A stretch of 64,000 bases of DNA from Natronocalculus amylovorans. Its GTDB lineage: Archaea > Halobacteriota > Halobacteria > Halobacteriales > Haloferacaceae. Of this stretch, positions 9,006 to 17,862 are shown in pieces. The stretch covers positions 558,001 through 622,000 of the forward strand of contig NZ_JAKRVX010000001.1 of the NCBI RefSeq assembly GCF_023638035.1, written 5' to 3'. The number at the start of each line of letters is the position of its first letter. Within the stretch, counting starts at the first letter, position 1. The notes beneath the pieces are model-generated. The model made no database searches, was not told where the DNA came from, and saw nothing but the letters and a program-made list of their open reading frames with translations. Position numbers and translations under genes: made by a program.

Positions 9006-9022
9006 CTCTATTCAAATACAAT

Positions 9023-9048
9023 CCGACAGCCTTTGTCGGTTATTTTTT
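9023..9048 (+). terminator. Hairpin and T-run after tRNA-Pro
   Basis: CCGACA (9023-9028) pairs with TGTCGG (9034-9039) and is followed by TTATTTTTT. In archaea the T-run itself can stop transcription, so this fits termination of the tRNA-Pro transcript. Confidence 0.65.
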
Positions 9049-9204
9049 ACAACTCAAGACGGCTGTTCTTAATCAAGTTACAGCTGTGAAGAGGGCGTTT
9101 GCTGAGAGTGGTCTCTGTTGGGAGCGATTCTCAATCCACGGACGCTGTAGACGGATGAGCGGACATCCATGCCGATCCAAATTCGATCGTATGCTGACGA
9201 TCGG

Positions 9205-9214
9205 TTATAAAATA
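9205..9214 (+). promoter_or_regulatory. TATA box of the surface-protein gene
   Basis: TTATAAAATA lies 66-75 bases before the ATG at 9280, which would give a 5' leader of roughly 45 bases. The rest of the 9049-9279 gap has no ORF or RNA that I can support. Confidence 0.5.
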
Positions 9215-9279
9215 AAATGTATATGGAATATATTCTGAAAGAACGCCTAATCCTCCCGATTGAGTAAGGGACGGTTGAA

Positions 9280-10698
9280 ATGGACGATCGACGCGGACAA
9301 ATAAATCGCCGGGTGGTACTCCAAACGATTGGAAGTGTTGGAGTTGCAAGTGTAGCGATCGCTTCAAACGGGCAGGCACAGCAAGAGAATCAAACGACAA
9401 CACCAACAGACGAGCCATTCGAACCATCACTTCGAGTCAGCTGCTACGATGTCGGTATCGATGCAGCGTCCTATGACGAAGTTGAACTCACGTTTGTCAC
9501 CGGCGAAACAGTACTGTTTGATGACGGATACACCGGAGAGAATACATTTGGATATGCCGGATATGGGCCGCTCGCTGATGCGCCGGCCGATCGGACGTTC
9601 GAAACCTTTCAGGGTGCAATCGAGCAGTTGCTTGTTCGGGAAGGAAACGAGACACGTACCATCTCACAGACGCAACCGTGTGGCGTCCAAGAGTTAGAGT
9701 TCAACTGTTCATCAGTAACACGCGAAGGAGATGGTGATGATATTGCACTGTTCTTCATCGATGGCTCTGAGAAGTTGTGGGATCCACCAGTGAATGCAGG
9801 ACAGGAACTGTTTGGCTCACCTGGACGGGCGATCGATCGCATCCAGTTTGGTGGTGAGGATCTCACGGTGGAGGCCCCGGATCCAAACTGTACACCAACT
9901 GAGGAGCCGGCTGTGATTTTTGATGGAGATCAAGTCACAATTACTGCCGAAGAGTTTGCTGGCACATCGGAGTTCGATAGCGCAGTAGTTCGGTTTACAG
10001 ATGGTGTCGAACAGGAGTTTAGCGATGCGACTGGTTATACTGCGCCACAGACGTTCAGTGCTGACGAGACAAATGCAGGCAAAGCAATCGATCGCCTCGA
10101 AATTGTCCAAGGGGGTAGTGATGTACTCATGAATTTTGTTAATCCTGATCCACAGCCGCCCGAGACACCTACTGAGACTGAAACGGAGACCGAGACTGAA
10201 ACTGAAACGCCCACTGACACAGAGCCCCCAGCAGAAACAGAGACCGAGACCGAAACTGAAACACCACAACCAACTGACGAGCCGGCTGAGACAACAGAGA
10301 CAGAGACGGGGACGGGGACGGAACCAACCACGCCAACTGAAACACCGGCCGTAACCGAGGAGGCTGGTGCAGCAGCCGGTGGAGGCGACGATCGGACGTG
10401 GCTTGGATTACTTGCAGCAGCACTCGCCGCAACAGCCGGTGCCGCCGCAGCATTGTGGTGGGGGTTGCGTGGCGATGACGGGGAGGCTGGTGTAGTAAAT
10501 GATGCAGGTGAAGGACAACCACCGACCACAGGCGCAGGGCCAGAGGCTGCAGTAAATGAAAACGGGAGCGCAGCGCAGGAGACAACACCCACCGACAGCA
10601 GACCGCGAGAGCGATTACCGAACGGTGAAGTCGATCCCCTCGCGGACTCGAATCCATCACGGAGGCCTGATGAGGATTCGCTAAGTCGATCGGGCTAA
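9280..10698 (+). CDS. Tat-exported surface protein with three internal repeats and Thr/Glu linker
   Basis: I do not recognise a named family. The 472-residue protein begins with a Tat-like signal (twin Arg at 10-11, then a hydrophobic stretch). Residues about 45-285 hold three diverged copies of a unit of about 70-80 residues: each has an FxDG or VTGET turn, a Phe/Gly-rich middle, and a closing AIDRI/AIDRL/AIEQL helix. A Thr-Glu-Pro linker (about 286-362), probably O-glycosylated, leads to one membrane helix near 371-394. A polar tail of about 75 residues follows. It is probably a cell-surface protein anchored near its C-terminus. Confidence 0.7.
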   Translation: MDDRRGQINRRVVLQTIGSVGVASVAIASNGQAQQENQTTTPTDEPFEPSLRVSCYDVGIDAASYDEVELTFVTGETVLFDDGYTGENTFGYAGYGPLADAPADRTFETFQGAIEQLLVREGNETRTISQTQPCGVQELEFNCSSVTREGDGDDIALFFIDGSEKLWDPPVNAGQELFGSPGRAIDRIQFGGEDLTVEAPDPNCTPTEEPAVIFDGDQVTITAEEFAGTSEFDSAVVRFTDGVEQEFSDATGYTAPQTFSADETNAGKAIDRLEIVQGGSDVLMNFVNPDPQPPETPTETETETETETETPTDTEPPAETETETETETPQPTDEPAETTETETGTGTEPTTPTETPAVTEEAGAAAGGGDDRTWLGLLAAALAATAGAAAALWWGLRGDDGEAGVVNDAGEGQPPTTGAGPEAAVNENGSAAQETTPTDSRPRERLPNGEVDPLADSNPSRRPDEDSLSRSG

Positions 10699-10771
10699 AA
10701 TCTACGCTCGGTCAGTATGGGCACACACCGAGCATGAGATTCATACGTGATGACCCCTTACAGTATTCTCA

Positions 10772-12874
10772 ATGGCTCAGGCGGGTAATCAGGAACTTAC
10801 CGAGCGGTTCATTCAGTTCTATCGGGGGTACTACAGAGAGGCGATCGGCAAACTCGCTCAGCGCTACCCAAATGAACAGCGCTCGCTCTATATCGACTAT
10901 GACGATCTATATCGCTTCGATCGAGACCTTGCGGAAGACTACAAAACGAAACCGGATCAGCTACAAGAGTATGCTGAGGAAGGGCTTCGTTTGTTCGACC
11001 TCCCGGCGGATGTGAAGCTTGGAAATGCACATGTACGAATCAAGAATCTACCGGAGACGATCGATATCCGGAGTATCCGGGTTCACGATGACCATATTGG
11101 CAAACTGATCGCCGTACAGGGAATCGTACGAAAAGCAACCGATGTCCGTCCGAAGGTCACTGATGCTGCATTTGAATGCCAGCGCTGTGGAACGATGACA
11201 TATATTCCACAGACAGATGGTGGATTCCAAGAACCACATGAGTGTCAAGGCTGTGAGCGGCAGGGGCCGTTCAGGATCAATTTTGATCAGTCGGAGTTCA
11301 TCGATGCTCAAAAGGTCCGTGTCCAAGAGAGCCCAGAAGGATTGCGCGGTGGTGAAACCCCACAGAGCATCGACATCAATGTTGAAGATGATATTACAGG
11401 AAAAGTAACGCCTGGAGACCACGTGACGATCGTCGGCATTCTCCATATCGAGCAGATGTCAAATGGCCAAGAAAAGTCTGCACTCTTTGATCTGTATATG
11501 GATGGCGTCTCGATCAAGATCGAGGACGAAGAGTTCGAAGACATGGATATATCTGAGGAAGATGTCCGAGAGATTGTGGAACTCTCATCCGACCCAGGGA
11601 TTTACGAGAAGATGGTTGGATCGGTTGCGCCATCGATCTACGGCTATGACGAGGAGAAGCTCGCGATGATCTTGCAGCTCTTCTCAGGCGTTACAAAGAA
11701 CCTCCCGGATGGGTCGCGGATCCGTGGCGATCTACATATGCTGCTTATTGGTGATCCCGGAACAGGTAAAAGTCAGATGCTCTCATACATCCAGAATATT
11801 GCGCCTCGATCGGTGTACACATCCGGGAAAGGTAGCAGCTCGGCAGGTCTCACTGCTGCAGCTGTTCGCGACGACTTCGGAGATGGTCAACAGTGGACAT
11901 TAGAGGCTGGTGCGCTCGTGTTGGCTGATAAAGGAATTGCTGCCGTCGACGAGCTAGATAAAATGAGACCGGAGGATCGATCGGCAATGCACGAAGCGCT
12001 CGAACAGCAGCGGATCAGTGTGAGCAAAGCCGGAATCAATGCAACACTCAAGTCTCGCTGTTCATTGCTCGGCGCTGCAAACCCAAAATATGGTCGCTTC
12101 GATCGCTACGAACCGATTGGCGAGCAGATCGACCTTGAGCCTGCGTTGATTTCTCGATTCGACCTTATTTTCACCGTCACCGACCAGCCGGATCCGGAGC
12201 ACGATGGAAAGCTGGCCGACCATATTCTCAAAACAAACTATGCAGGAGAGCTCAACACCCAACGAGAGCGGTTAACAACGTCCGAGTTCACGCAACAGGA
12301 GGTTGATTCGGTTACCGAAGAGGTGGCCCCAGAGATCGACGCTGAGCTCCTCAGAAAGTATATCGCCCACTCAAAACGGAGCTGCTTCCCAACAATGACT
12401 GATGAGGCAAAGCAGGCAATTCGGGATTTCTATGTCGATCTTCGAGCGAAAGGCGCAGATGAGGATGCACCCGTTCCAGTGACAGCCCGTAAGCTCGAAG
12501 GACTGGTCCGGCTTTCGGAAGCAAGCGCTCGAATCAGACTCTCCGATACGGTTGAATCAGAAGATGCTGATCGGGTAATCGAGATTGTCAGATCATGTCT
12601 GCAAGATATTGGTGTCGATCCAGAGACGGGTGAGTTCGATGCGGATGTTGTTGAAACCGGGACATCAAAAACACAGCGCGATCGAAAGATGAGCATTAAC
12701 GGACTGATCGAAGAGATCGCCAAAGAGTACGAAAACGGCGCACCGTATGAGGAGGTTCTCGATCGGGCAGCAGAGATTGGGATTGATGGCTCAAAAGCTG
12801 AAAAAGAAATTGAGAGCCTCAAACGGCGCGGTGAGGTGTACGAGCCAAATCAAGGCTACCTCCGGACGACGTAA
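10772..12874 (+). CDS. mcm: Replicative DNA helicase MCM
   Basis: The 700-residue protein is a full-length archaeal MCM without an intein. The N-terminal region has a four-Cys zinc site (CQRCG near residue 134 and CQGCERQG near 153). The AAA+ core has Walker A GDPGTGKSQML near 327-337, the GSSSAGLTA pre-sensor region, Walker B AAVDELDKM near 390-398 and the arginine finger in SRFDLIF. A winged-helix domain forms the C-terminus. It is the hexameric 3'-5' replicative helicase. The start is the ATG at 10772. The gene is convergent with hemD, with 12 bases between the coding ends. Confidence 0.98.
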   Translation: MAQAGNQELTERFIQFYRGYYREAIGKLAQRYPNEQRSLYIDYDDLYRFDRDLAEDYKTKPDQLQEYAEEGLRLFDLPADVKLGNAHVRIKNLPETIDIRSIRVHDDHIGKLIAVQGIVRKATDVRPKVTDAAFECQRCGTMTYIPQTDGGFQEPHECQGCERQGPFRINFDQSEFIDAQKVRVQESPEGLRGGETPQSIDINVEDDITGKVTPGDHVTIVGILHIEQMSNGQEKSALFDLYMDGVSIKIEDEEFEDMDISEEDVREIVELSSDPGIYEKMVGSVAPSIYGYDEEKLAMILQLFSGVTKNLPDGSRIRGDLHMLLIGDPGTGKSQMLSYIQNIAPRSVYTSGKGSSSAGLTAAAVRDDFGDGQQWTLEAGALVLADKGIAAVDELDKMRPEDRSAMHEALEQQRISVSKAGINATLKSRCSLLGAANPKYGRFDRYEPIGEQIDLEPALISRFDLIFTVTDQPDPEHDGKLADHILKTNYAGELNTQRERLTTSEFTQQEVDSVTEEVAPEIDAELLRKYIAHSKRSCFPTMTDEAKQAIRDFYVDLRAKGADEDAPVPVTARKLEGLVRLSEASARIRLSDTVESEDADRVIEIVRSCLQDIGVDPETGEFDADVVETGTSKTQRDRKMSINGLIEEIAKEYENGAPYEEVLDRAAEIGIDGSKAEKEIESLKRRGEVYEPNQGYLRTT

Positions 12875-12886
12875 CAAAAACTGGGA

Positions 12887-13630
12887 TTATATATTACGTT
12901 CGTTGATTCGATCGACAACAGCGGTTGCCAGACGGTCGAACGTAGCCTCGGTTGGTACAATATCGACGTCTATGTCAAGAGCAGCAGCGGTCTCTGCAGT
13001 TGGTGGGCCAATTGCCCCGACAACCGCATGATCAAGCCCAGCAAGCGCCTCGTCTTTGATTCCACGTTCAACAGCAGCCTCAATAAAGTGCTCAACAGTC
13101 AGGGACGAAGTAAATGCGGCGCCATCAAGTTCGTTTGTTGCAGCAAGTTCAACCGATCGGCCAGCGGATGCAGGTCGGGTGAGCCGATAGAGGATCGTCT
13201 CATGCACAAGTGCACCTGCATCCGAAAGCCCATCCGTGAGGACTGGACTCCCGTGATCGCTTCGCGCAACCTCAACTGTCTGCCCGGAAACACGATCGAC
13301 AAGCAGTGAGACAAGCCCGCGTGAGGTGTATGTATCCGGGACAAGATCGACAGCCCAACCGGCTGCTTCGCATGCGGCTGCGGTTTTCGGACCGATACAA
13401 CAGAGCGTTTCGGTTGTCGGCCCCCATCCAGCCGCAGAGACAAGTTCGACACCAGTCTTGCTTGTCAAGATGACAAACTCAGCACCGGATTCTGGAACTG
13501 CGTCCGTTGGTTCGATTTCGAGCATTGGATCGGGGACGGCAGTGGCACCAATCGACTCAAGCGTCTCGATCGCGGATTCGATGCGCTCATCATTTGGGCG
13601 AAATACCGCAACACGTGGACGATCGCTCAT
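12887..13630 (-). CDS. hemD: Uroporphyrinogen-III synthase
   Basis: This 247-residue protein has the low-conservation HemD pattern: N-terminal RVAVFRPNDERIESAIETLES, the middle FVILTSKTGVELV, and C-terminal AAFTSSLTVEHFIEA, then AIGPPTAETA. It cyclises hydroxymethylbilane to uroporphyrinogen III. Its ATG overlaps the cobA stop by 4 bases, making it the last gene of the minus-strand run hemL, membrane protein, hemC, cobA, hemD. Confidence 0.85.
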   Translation of the reverse strand: MSDRPRVAVFRPNDERIESAIETLESIGATAVPDPMLEIEPTDAVPESGAEFVILTSKTGVELVSAAGWGPTTETLCCIGPKTAAACEAAGWAVDLVPDTYTSRGLVSLLVDRVSGQTVEVARSDHGSPVLTDGLSDAGALVHETILYRLTRPASAGRSVELAATNELDGAAFTSSLTVEHFIEAAVERGIKDEALAGLDHAVVGAIGPPTAETAAALDIDVDIVPTEATFDRLATAVVDRINERNI

Positions 13631-14415
13631 GTATCCTCCGGGAGGGAGGTGTTCTCCAAAAAGGAGAGCACGCGATCGCGAGTTGCTGCAACATCACCAA
13701 TGACGGTAATTGCAGGCGGTTCGATCTCGTGTTCATCTCGAACGGAGACGATCGTTGAGAGCGTTCCGGTCACAGTGCGCATAGTTGGCCATGTTGCACG
13801 TTCAACGAGTGCAACTGGTGTCTCTGGACTCATTCCCGCATCAAGCAGCGCTTGCGTATAGAGCGGAAGCTTCCCAACACCCATCAATACGACGAGTGTA
13901 CCACCGGTATCTGCAAGCGCTTGCCAGTCGATCGCAGATTCGTCTTTTGTTGGGTCCTCGTGTCCAGTGACAAACGAGACGCTTGAAACGTGGTCTCGGT
14001 GTGTAACTGGAATCCCCGCAACACCAGGGCCAGCGATTGCAGACGTGATTCCCGGAACAACCTCGAACGGAATCTCATTCGCAGCGAGGTGTTCCATTTC
14101 CTCGCCACCGCGGCCGAACACAAACGGATCGCCGCCTTTCAGCCTGACAACCGTTTTTCCTTCCAGCGCGAGGGTAACAAGTCGATTGTTTGTATACTCT
14201 TGTGGCGTCCACTCGCCACCAGCTCGTTTTCCAACATCTTCACGTTTATGTTCGGGAATCAACGAGAGAATTTCTGGGCCAGGGAGTTTGTCGTGGAGGA
14301 CAACGTCAGCAGTCTCAAGCAGCCGCGTTGCTTTCACTGTGAGGAGGTCTGGGTCGCCAGGGCCACTCCCAACGAGATACACTTTGCCGATTGTCTCTGC
14401 TGTTTCGTTACTCAT
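13627..14415 (-). CDS. cobA: Uroporphyrinogen-III C-methyltransferase
   Basis: The protein is 262 residues from MSNETAETIGK at 14415. It shows VGSGPGDPDLLTVKA, VLHDKL, RLKGGDPFVFGRGGEE and PVTHRDH, all standard for SUMT (CobA/SirA). It adds two SAM methyl groups at C2 and C7 to make precorrin-2, the branch to siroheme and, in archaea, to heme via siroheme and to cobalamin. The frame is open 11 codons further, but that start overlaps hemC more and lacks homology. It overlaps hemC by 8 bases and hemD by 4. Confidence 0.93.
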   Translation of the reverse strand: MSNETAETIGKVYLVGSGPGDPDLLTVKATRLLETADVVLHDKLPGPEILSLIPEHKREDVGKRAGGEWTPQEYTNNRLVTLALEGKTVVRLKGGDPFVFGRGGEEMEHLAANEIPFEVVPGITSAIAGPGVAGIPVTHRDHVSSVSFVTGHEDPTKDESAIDWQALADTGGTLVVLMGVGKLPLYTQALLDAGMSPETPVALVERATWPTMRTVTGTLSTIVSVRDEHEIEPPAITVIGDVAATRDRVLSFLENTSLPEDT

Positions 14416-15481
14416 CGGTTTCAGTAGCCGTCTGTTTGGCCTCCTCAATCAAGGTTGCTGCGCCTTGTTCGCGAAGGTCATGTGCGAACGATTCCGCTTC
14501 TCTTGCATGGTCACGAACGGGGATATCGCGGGTTGATTTAACCTCTTCACTGCCATCACTAGCAAGCACGCGAACATGTGTTTTGACGTGGCTGCCCTGA
14601 AGAATTGCATGGACCCCGATCGGCGCAATGCAGCCACCGCCGAGCGTCTCAAGCACCGTTCGCTCAACTGTCGTCTCAATTCGGGTTTGTGGGTGATCAA
14701 CCGCAGTTTTGATCGTGTCGATCACATCCGAGTCCGTTGCGGTAACCGCGATCGCGCCCTGTCCCGGAGCGGGGACAAACTCGCGGCGATCGAGTCGCGT
14801 GGTTGCAAGCTGGTCAAGCAAACCGATTCGTTTCAGCCCTGCTTCAGCAAGGACGATCGCATCGAACGCTGTATCGACGTTTCGCCCAAGCGCCTCACGT
14901 TCGAGCTCTGAAAGCGTCTCAAACCACTCATCTGCGGTCTGGTCAAACGCATCATCGCTGTCACTTTCCATCCGAGCCTCGTGCTCGCGTTGAAGCGTTG
15001 GTGCAAGGAGCTTTTGAACACGTGTATCGACATTACCGCGGATCGGGACAACTTCGAGATCGGGTCGGTTTGCGTTCAACTGCGCAGTTCGACGGAGTGA
15101 GGATGTGCCAACGACTGCGTTTGGAGGAAGTTGATGGAGTTCATCCCCCTCTGGGGTAACAAGAACATCACCAGCAGGTGCACGCTCTGGAACGCCTGCG
15201 ACAACAAGGGCGTCGGGCATTTCGGTTGGCATATCTTTCATCGAATGAACGGCAGCCTCGACGTCGCCTGCAAGCACTTTCTCATCAAGCGATCGGACAA
15301 ATGCACCTGTTTTTCCAAGTCGGTGAATAAGTTCGTCTCGGATCTCATCACCGCGTGTCGAAACTTCTGTGAGCGTCACTGTCCGTCGTCGAGATTCGAG
15401 CGACGACTGCACAAGTGATGCCTGTCGACGGGCTAGGTCAGAGCCACGCGTCGCCAAGCGAAATGTCGTGTCTGTAGTCAT
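14408..15481 (-). CDS. hemC: Porphobilinogen deaminase
   Basis: This 357-residue enzyme builds hydroxymethylbilane from four porphobilinogens. It has RLATRGSDLARRQA near the N-terminus, the substrate-binding section GTSSLRRTAQL, and LGGGCIAPIGV with the Cys that carries the dipyrromethane cofactor. It is slightly longer than bacterial HemC because of an acidic, Glu/Asp-rich insertion near residues 165-195 (EHEARMESDSDDAFDQ). It overlaps cobA by 8 bases and is followed by hemD. Confidence 0.95.
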   Translation of the reverse strand: MTTDTTFRLATRGSDLARRQASLVQSSLESRRRTVTLTEVSTRGDEIRDELIHRLGKTGAFVRSLDEKVLAGDVEAAVHSMKDMPTEMPDALVVAGVPERAPAGDVLVTPEGDELHQLPPNAVVGTSSLRRTAQLNANRPDLEVVPIRGNVDTRVQKLLAPTLQREHEARMESDSDDAFDQTADEWFETLSELEREALGRNVDTAFDAIVLAEAGLKRIGLLDQLATTRLDRREFVPAPGQGAIAVTATDSDVIDTIKTAVDHPQTRIETTVERTVLETLGGGCIAPIGVHAILQGSHVKTHVRVLASDGSEEVKSTRDIPVRDHAREAESFAHDLREQGAATLIEEAKQTATETDE

Positions 15482-15565
15482 ACCTGTGTTTCAGCGGTGG
15501 GGAGTGAAAAGGTCACCAGTTCCGGCTTCGATCGTGAACGGCTCTCGTGGGGCATGATGTCGGCA

Positions 15566-16261
15566 CTATGGAACGCCGAGTTCACGATGTCGAATGATGA
15601 GATAGGAGATGGCGACGATTGGTTGGAGAATCGCAATAAAGAGACTCAGAAATGCGATACCAAAATAGAGCCCAGGATTTGGTTTCCACTGCGGATCAGT
15701 CGCTCGAATGTAGCGTGTATCTTCGTACAGTGCAACCGGAAAGAGCCCGTACGCGATCGCGCCAGCAAGCCCAAGTCCTGCGACAATGAACGCAGGCACG
15801 GCTAACACAGCACCAATAGCTGTGAGTACGATCCCGAAGAGGTATGCGAAGACAGCAACAGCAATCACGATCCACCACCACGGCTCACCCGGTACGCACT
15901 GGGTGAATGTATGACGACGGTAGAGATAAAAGATACCTACAAGCGGTGCTGAAAGGATTGCAAATCCAGCATAGAGCCATGGGTTTGGTTTCCATGCACG
16001 ACGTACACCACTTTCACGTGCTGCACGAGACACTGCACGTGCATCCAGGAAGATGCAAACTGGAATGCCAACCGAGAGCACCAGATAGCCAACAGAGGTG
16101 AACAGTAAGAGTGCATCAGAAATAATTGGCGCACCCAGCTGTTGGAGCACACCGATGATACCGACACCAATGAGTGGTGGTATTAAAAACAGGAGCCGTT
16201 CAAGCGCCCAACGCCACCGCTCTGTGTGTAGTGCGTCGCCATCTGACGACGCGGTCACCAT
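15566..16261 (-). CDS. Polytopic membrane protein with two WKPNP repeats
   Basis: I do not recognise the family. The 231-residue protein has about six hydrophobic helices. Two cytosol- or surface-facing motifs repeat: RRAWKPNPWLYAGFAILS ending in FYLYRRH, and PQWKPNPGLYFGIAFLSLFI ending in SYLIIRHR, so the protein contains an internal duplication. It starts directly at the base after the hemL stop and lies 84 bases before hemC, so it is probably co-transcribed with tetrapyrrole genes. A role in heme or its intermediates is only an inference from position. Confidence 0.75.
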   Translation of the reverse strand: MVTASSDGDALHTERWRWALERLLFLIPPLIGVGIIGVLQQLGAPIISDALLLFTSVGYLVLSVGIPVCIFLDARAVSRAARESGVRRAWKPNPWLYAGFAILSAPLVGIFYLYRRHTFTQCVPGEPWWWIVIAVAVFAYLFGIVLTAIGAVLAVPAFIVAGLGLAGAIAYGLFPVALYEDTRYIRATDPQWKPNPGLYFGIAFLSLFIAILQPIVAISYLIIRHRELGVP

Positions 16262-17599
16262 CTACAATGCCTCTTTGTATGCTTCGAGCGTTTGTTCTAT
16301 ATCCGCTTTCGTGTGTGCATAGGAGACAAACTGTGACTCAAACTGATTTGCGGTGAGGAAGATACCCCTGTCTTTCATTTCATGCCAGAAGATACGCTCC
16401 CACCGATCGGTTTCCGCGCGTGAGACATCCGCACCGGTTTTTGGGCAGTGAGCAAATCGTGAACAGTCAGAGTTCTGTTGACAGCCGCCGCTGCAGTGAC
16501 CATCCGGGTCAGGAGCGCCATCTCGTGTAAAGATCGTTTTGAACATACTATCAGTGCCAACAACGGTGTATGTTGGTGCTTGATCAGCAACAATCTCTGA
16601 GAGGCCGGTTCGAAGCTGAGAGCCAAGGTCATTGATATGGCTGTAAACGTTGTTTTCCGCGGCATACTCAAGGTATGACAGCCCTGCAGCCATTGTCACG
16701 GGATGCCCGGAAAACGTCCCTGATTGGAATACCGGTCCCGCAGGCGTGAACTGTTCAATGATCTCCGATCGCCCACCGATCGCACCAACCGGGAAGCCGC
16801 CACCGATGATTTTTCCGAACGTGGTTACGTCAGGTGTCACTCCAAACCTCGACTGTGCACACCCAAGTCCACCAACACGGAAGCCAGTGATAACCTCGTC
16901 AAAGATGAGCAGTGAGCCATGGTCATCACACAGCGATCGAAGCGTCTCATGATAGCCATCGACAGGCATCACAATTCCCATGTTCGCAAGGATTGGCTCA
17001 ACAAGGACACCCGCAATGTCTGAGCCGTGTTCGGAGAATACCTGCTCGATCGCCTCGGTATCGTTGAATGGAACTGGAATCGTATGTTGTGCGAAACTCT
17101 CAGGAATGCCAGCAGTGCTTGGCTTCGGATGTTCCGCAGAGCCTTCAACGAGCGTTGATTCCTGCGCACCATGGTAGCCACCCTGCATAATGACGATCTT
17201 GTCACGACCTGTGTAGCCACGAGCAAGTCGGACTGCAGAAACAGTTGCTTCAGTACCAGAGTTCACAAACCGGATCATCTCAACGCTTGGAACGTGTCGA
17301 GAGACAAACTCCGCATGTTCGACTTCAATCTCGGTTGGTGCACCGTACATCGGCCCCGCAGATGCATGTGATTGGATTGCCGCTTGGATCTCTTCAGGGA
17401 CGGAGTGTCCGTACAGAAGCGGGCCATATCCCATGACATAGTCGAGATATCGGTTCCCATCAGCGTCGATGACGTGTGCGCCATCGCCACGTTGAATAAA
17501 GAACGGATACGGCTTGGTTGCTCGAACCGAAGAGTTGACACCACCTGCAAGCACTGAGAGTGCTCGGTCGTACAGTGCGCGTGAGCGATCGTGGTTCAT
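16262..17599 (-). CDS. hemL: Glutamate-1-semialdehyde 2,1-aminomutase
   Basis: This 445-residue PLP enzyme makes 5-aminolevulinate, the start of tetrapyrrole synthesis. It shows GGVNSSVRA near the N-terminus, [17 protein letters not shown], the PLP lysine in [14 protein letters not shown] near residue 262, and [10 protein letters not shown]. An insert near 366-386 has four Cys ([17 protein letters not shown]) that bacterial enzymes lack, possibly a metal site. The start [13 protein letters not shown] at 17599 is chosen over an upstream in-frame ATG because the family begins there. The membrane-protein gene follows with no gap. Confidence 0.95.
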   Translation of the reverse strand: MNHDRSRALYDRALSVLAGGVNSSVRATKPYPFFIQRGDGAHVIDADGNRYLDYVMGYGPLLYGHSVPEEIQAAIQSHASAGPMYGAPTEIEVEHAEFVSRHVPSVEMIRFVNSGTEATVSAVRLARGYTGRDKIVIMQGGYHGAQESTLVEGSAEHPKPSTAGIPESFAQHTIPVPFNDTEAIEQVFSEHGSDIAGVLVEPILANMGIVMPVDGYHETLRSLCDDHGSLLIFDEVITGFRVGGLGCAQSRFGVTPDVTTFGKIIGGGFPVGAIGGRSEIIEQFTPAGPVFQSGTFSGHPVTMAAGLSYLEYAAENNVYSHINDLGSQLRTGLSEIVADQAPTYTVVGTDSMFKTIFTRDGAPDPDGHCSGGCQQNSDCSRFAHCPKTGADVSRAETDRWERIFWHEMKDRGIFLTANQFESQFVSYAHTKADIEQTLEAYKEAL

Positions 17600-17685
17600 A
17601 CACCCAAATTCGATCGGGGGTGAGAAAATCGTTCTGGAGATCGGTTGTGTTGCCACTCAAATAGCGATACACAACAGAAGTAATC

Positions 17686-17714
17686 GCAGCCCCTGTGCGT
17701 CATTTTGGGGCTGC
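17686..17714. repeat. 8-bp inverted repeat between amt and hemL
   Basis: GCAGCCCC (17686-17693) and GGGGCTGC (17707-17714) are perfect inverted copies with a 13-base loop, 87 bases before the hemL start. There is no T-run on the minus strand. It could be part of the hemL leader or a weak stop for readthrough from amt. Confidence 0.5.
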
Positions 17715-17797
17715 GTGTGGAAGTGGATCGTCGTAGCTGATTCACACAATGTAAGTCACTAACGGACGCGCGTCAGGAAGCGATACGGTTGGGCAGT

Positions 17798-17831
17798 GTC
17801 GATCCGGCGGTGCTCACCGGAACGGATCGAC
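17798..17831 (-). terminator. Long hairpin after the amt-PII gene
   Basis: GTCGATCCG (17798-17806) pairs with CGGATCGAC (17823-17831), and inside it CGGTG pairs with CACCG. It begins 32 bases past the amt stop on the minus strand. It has no T-run, so it may act as an mRNA 3' stabiliser rather than a terminator. Confidence 0.5.
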
Positions 17832-17862
17832 GGGCAGCGGATGTGGGAGGTACCCGATCGTA

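Noticed and set aside
10035-10592. Minus-strand frame of 185 codons opposite the Thr/Glu linker of the surface protein
   Set aside because: It results from the low-complexity ACTGAG-type sequence of the linker and has no recognisable protein features.
10772-12874. Intein in mcm (also checked radA and pcna)
   Set aside because: All three proteins have normal length and unbroken motifs.
17600-17656. N-terminal extension of HemL from the upstream in-frame ATG
   Set aside because: The 19 extra residues show no family homology, and [13 protein letters not shown] matches the usual start.
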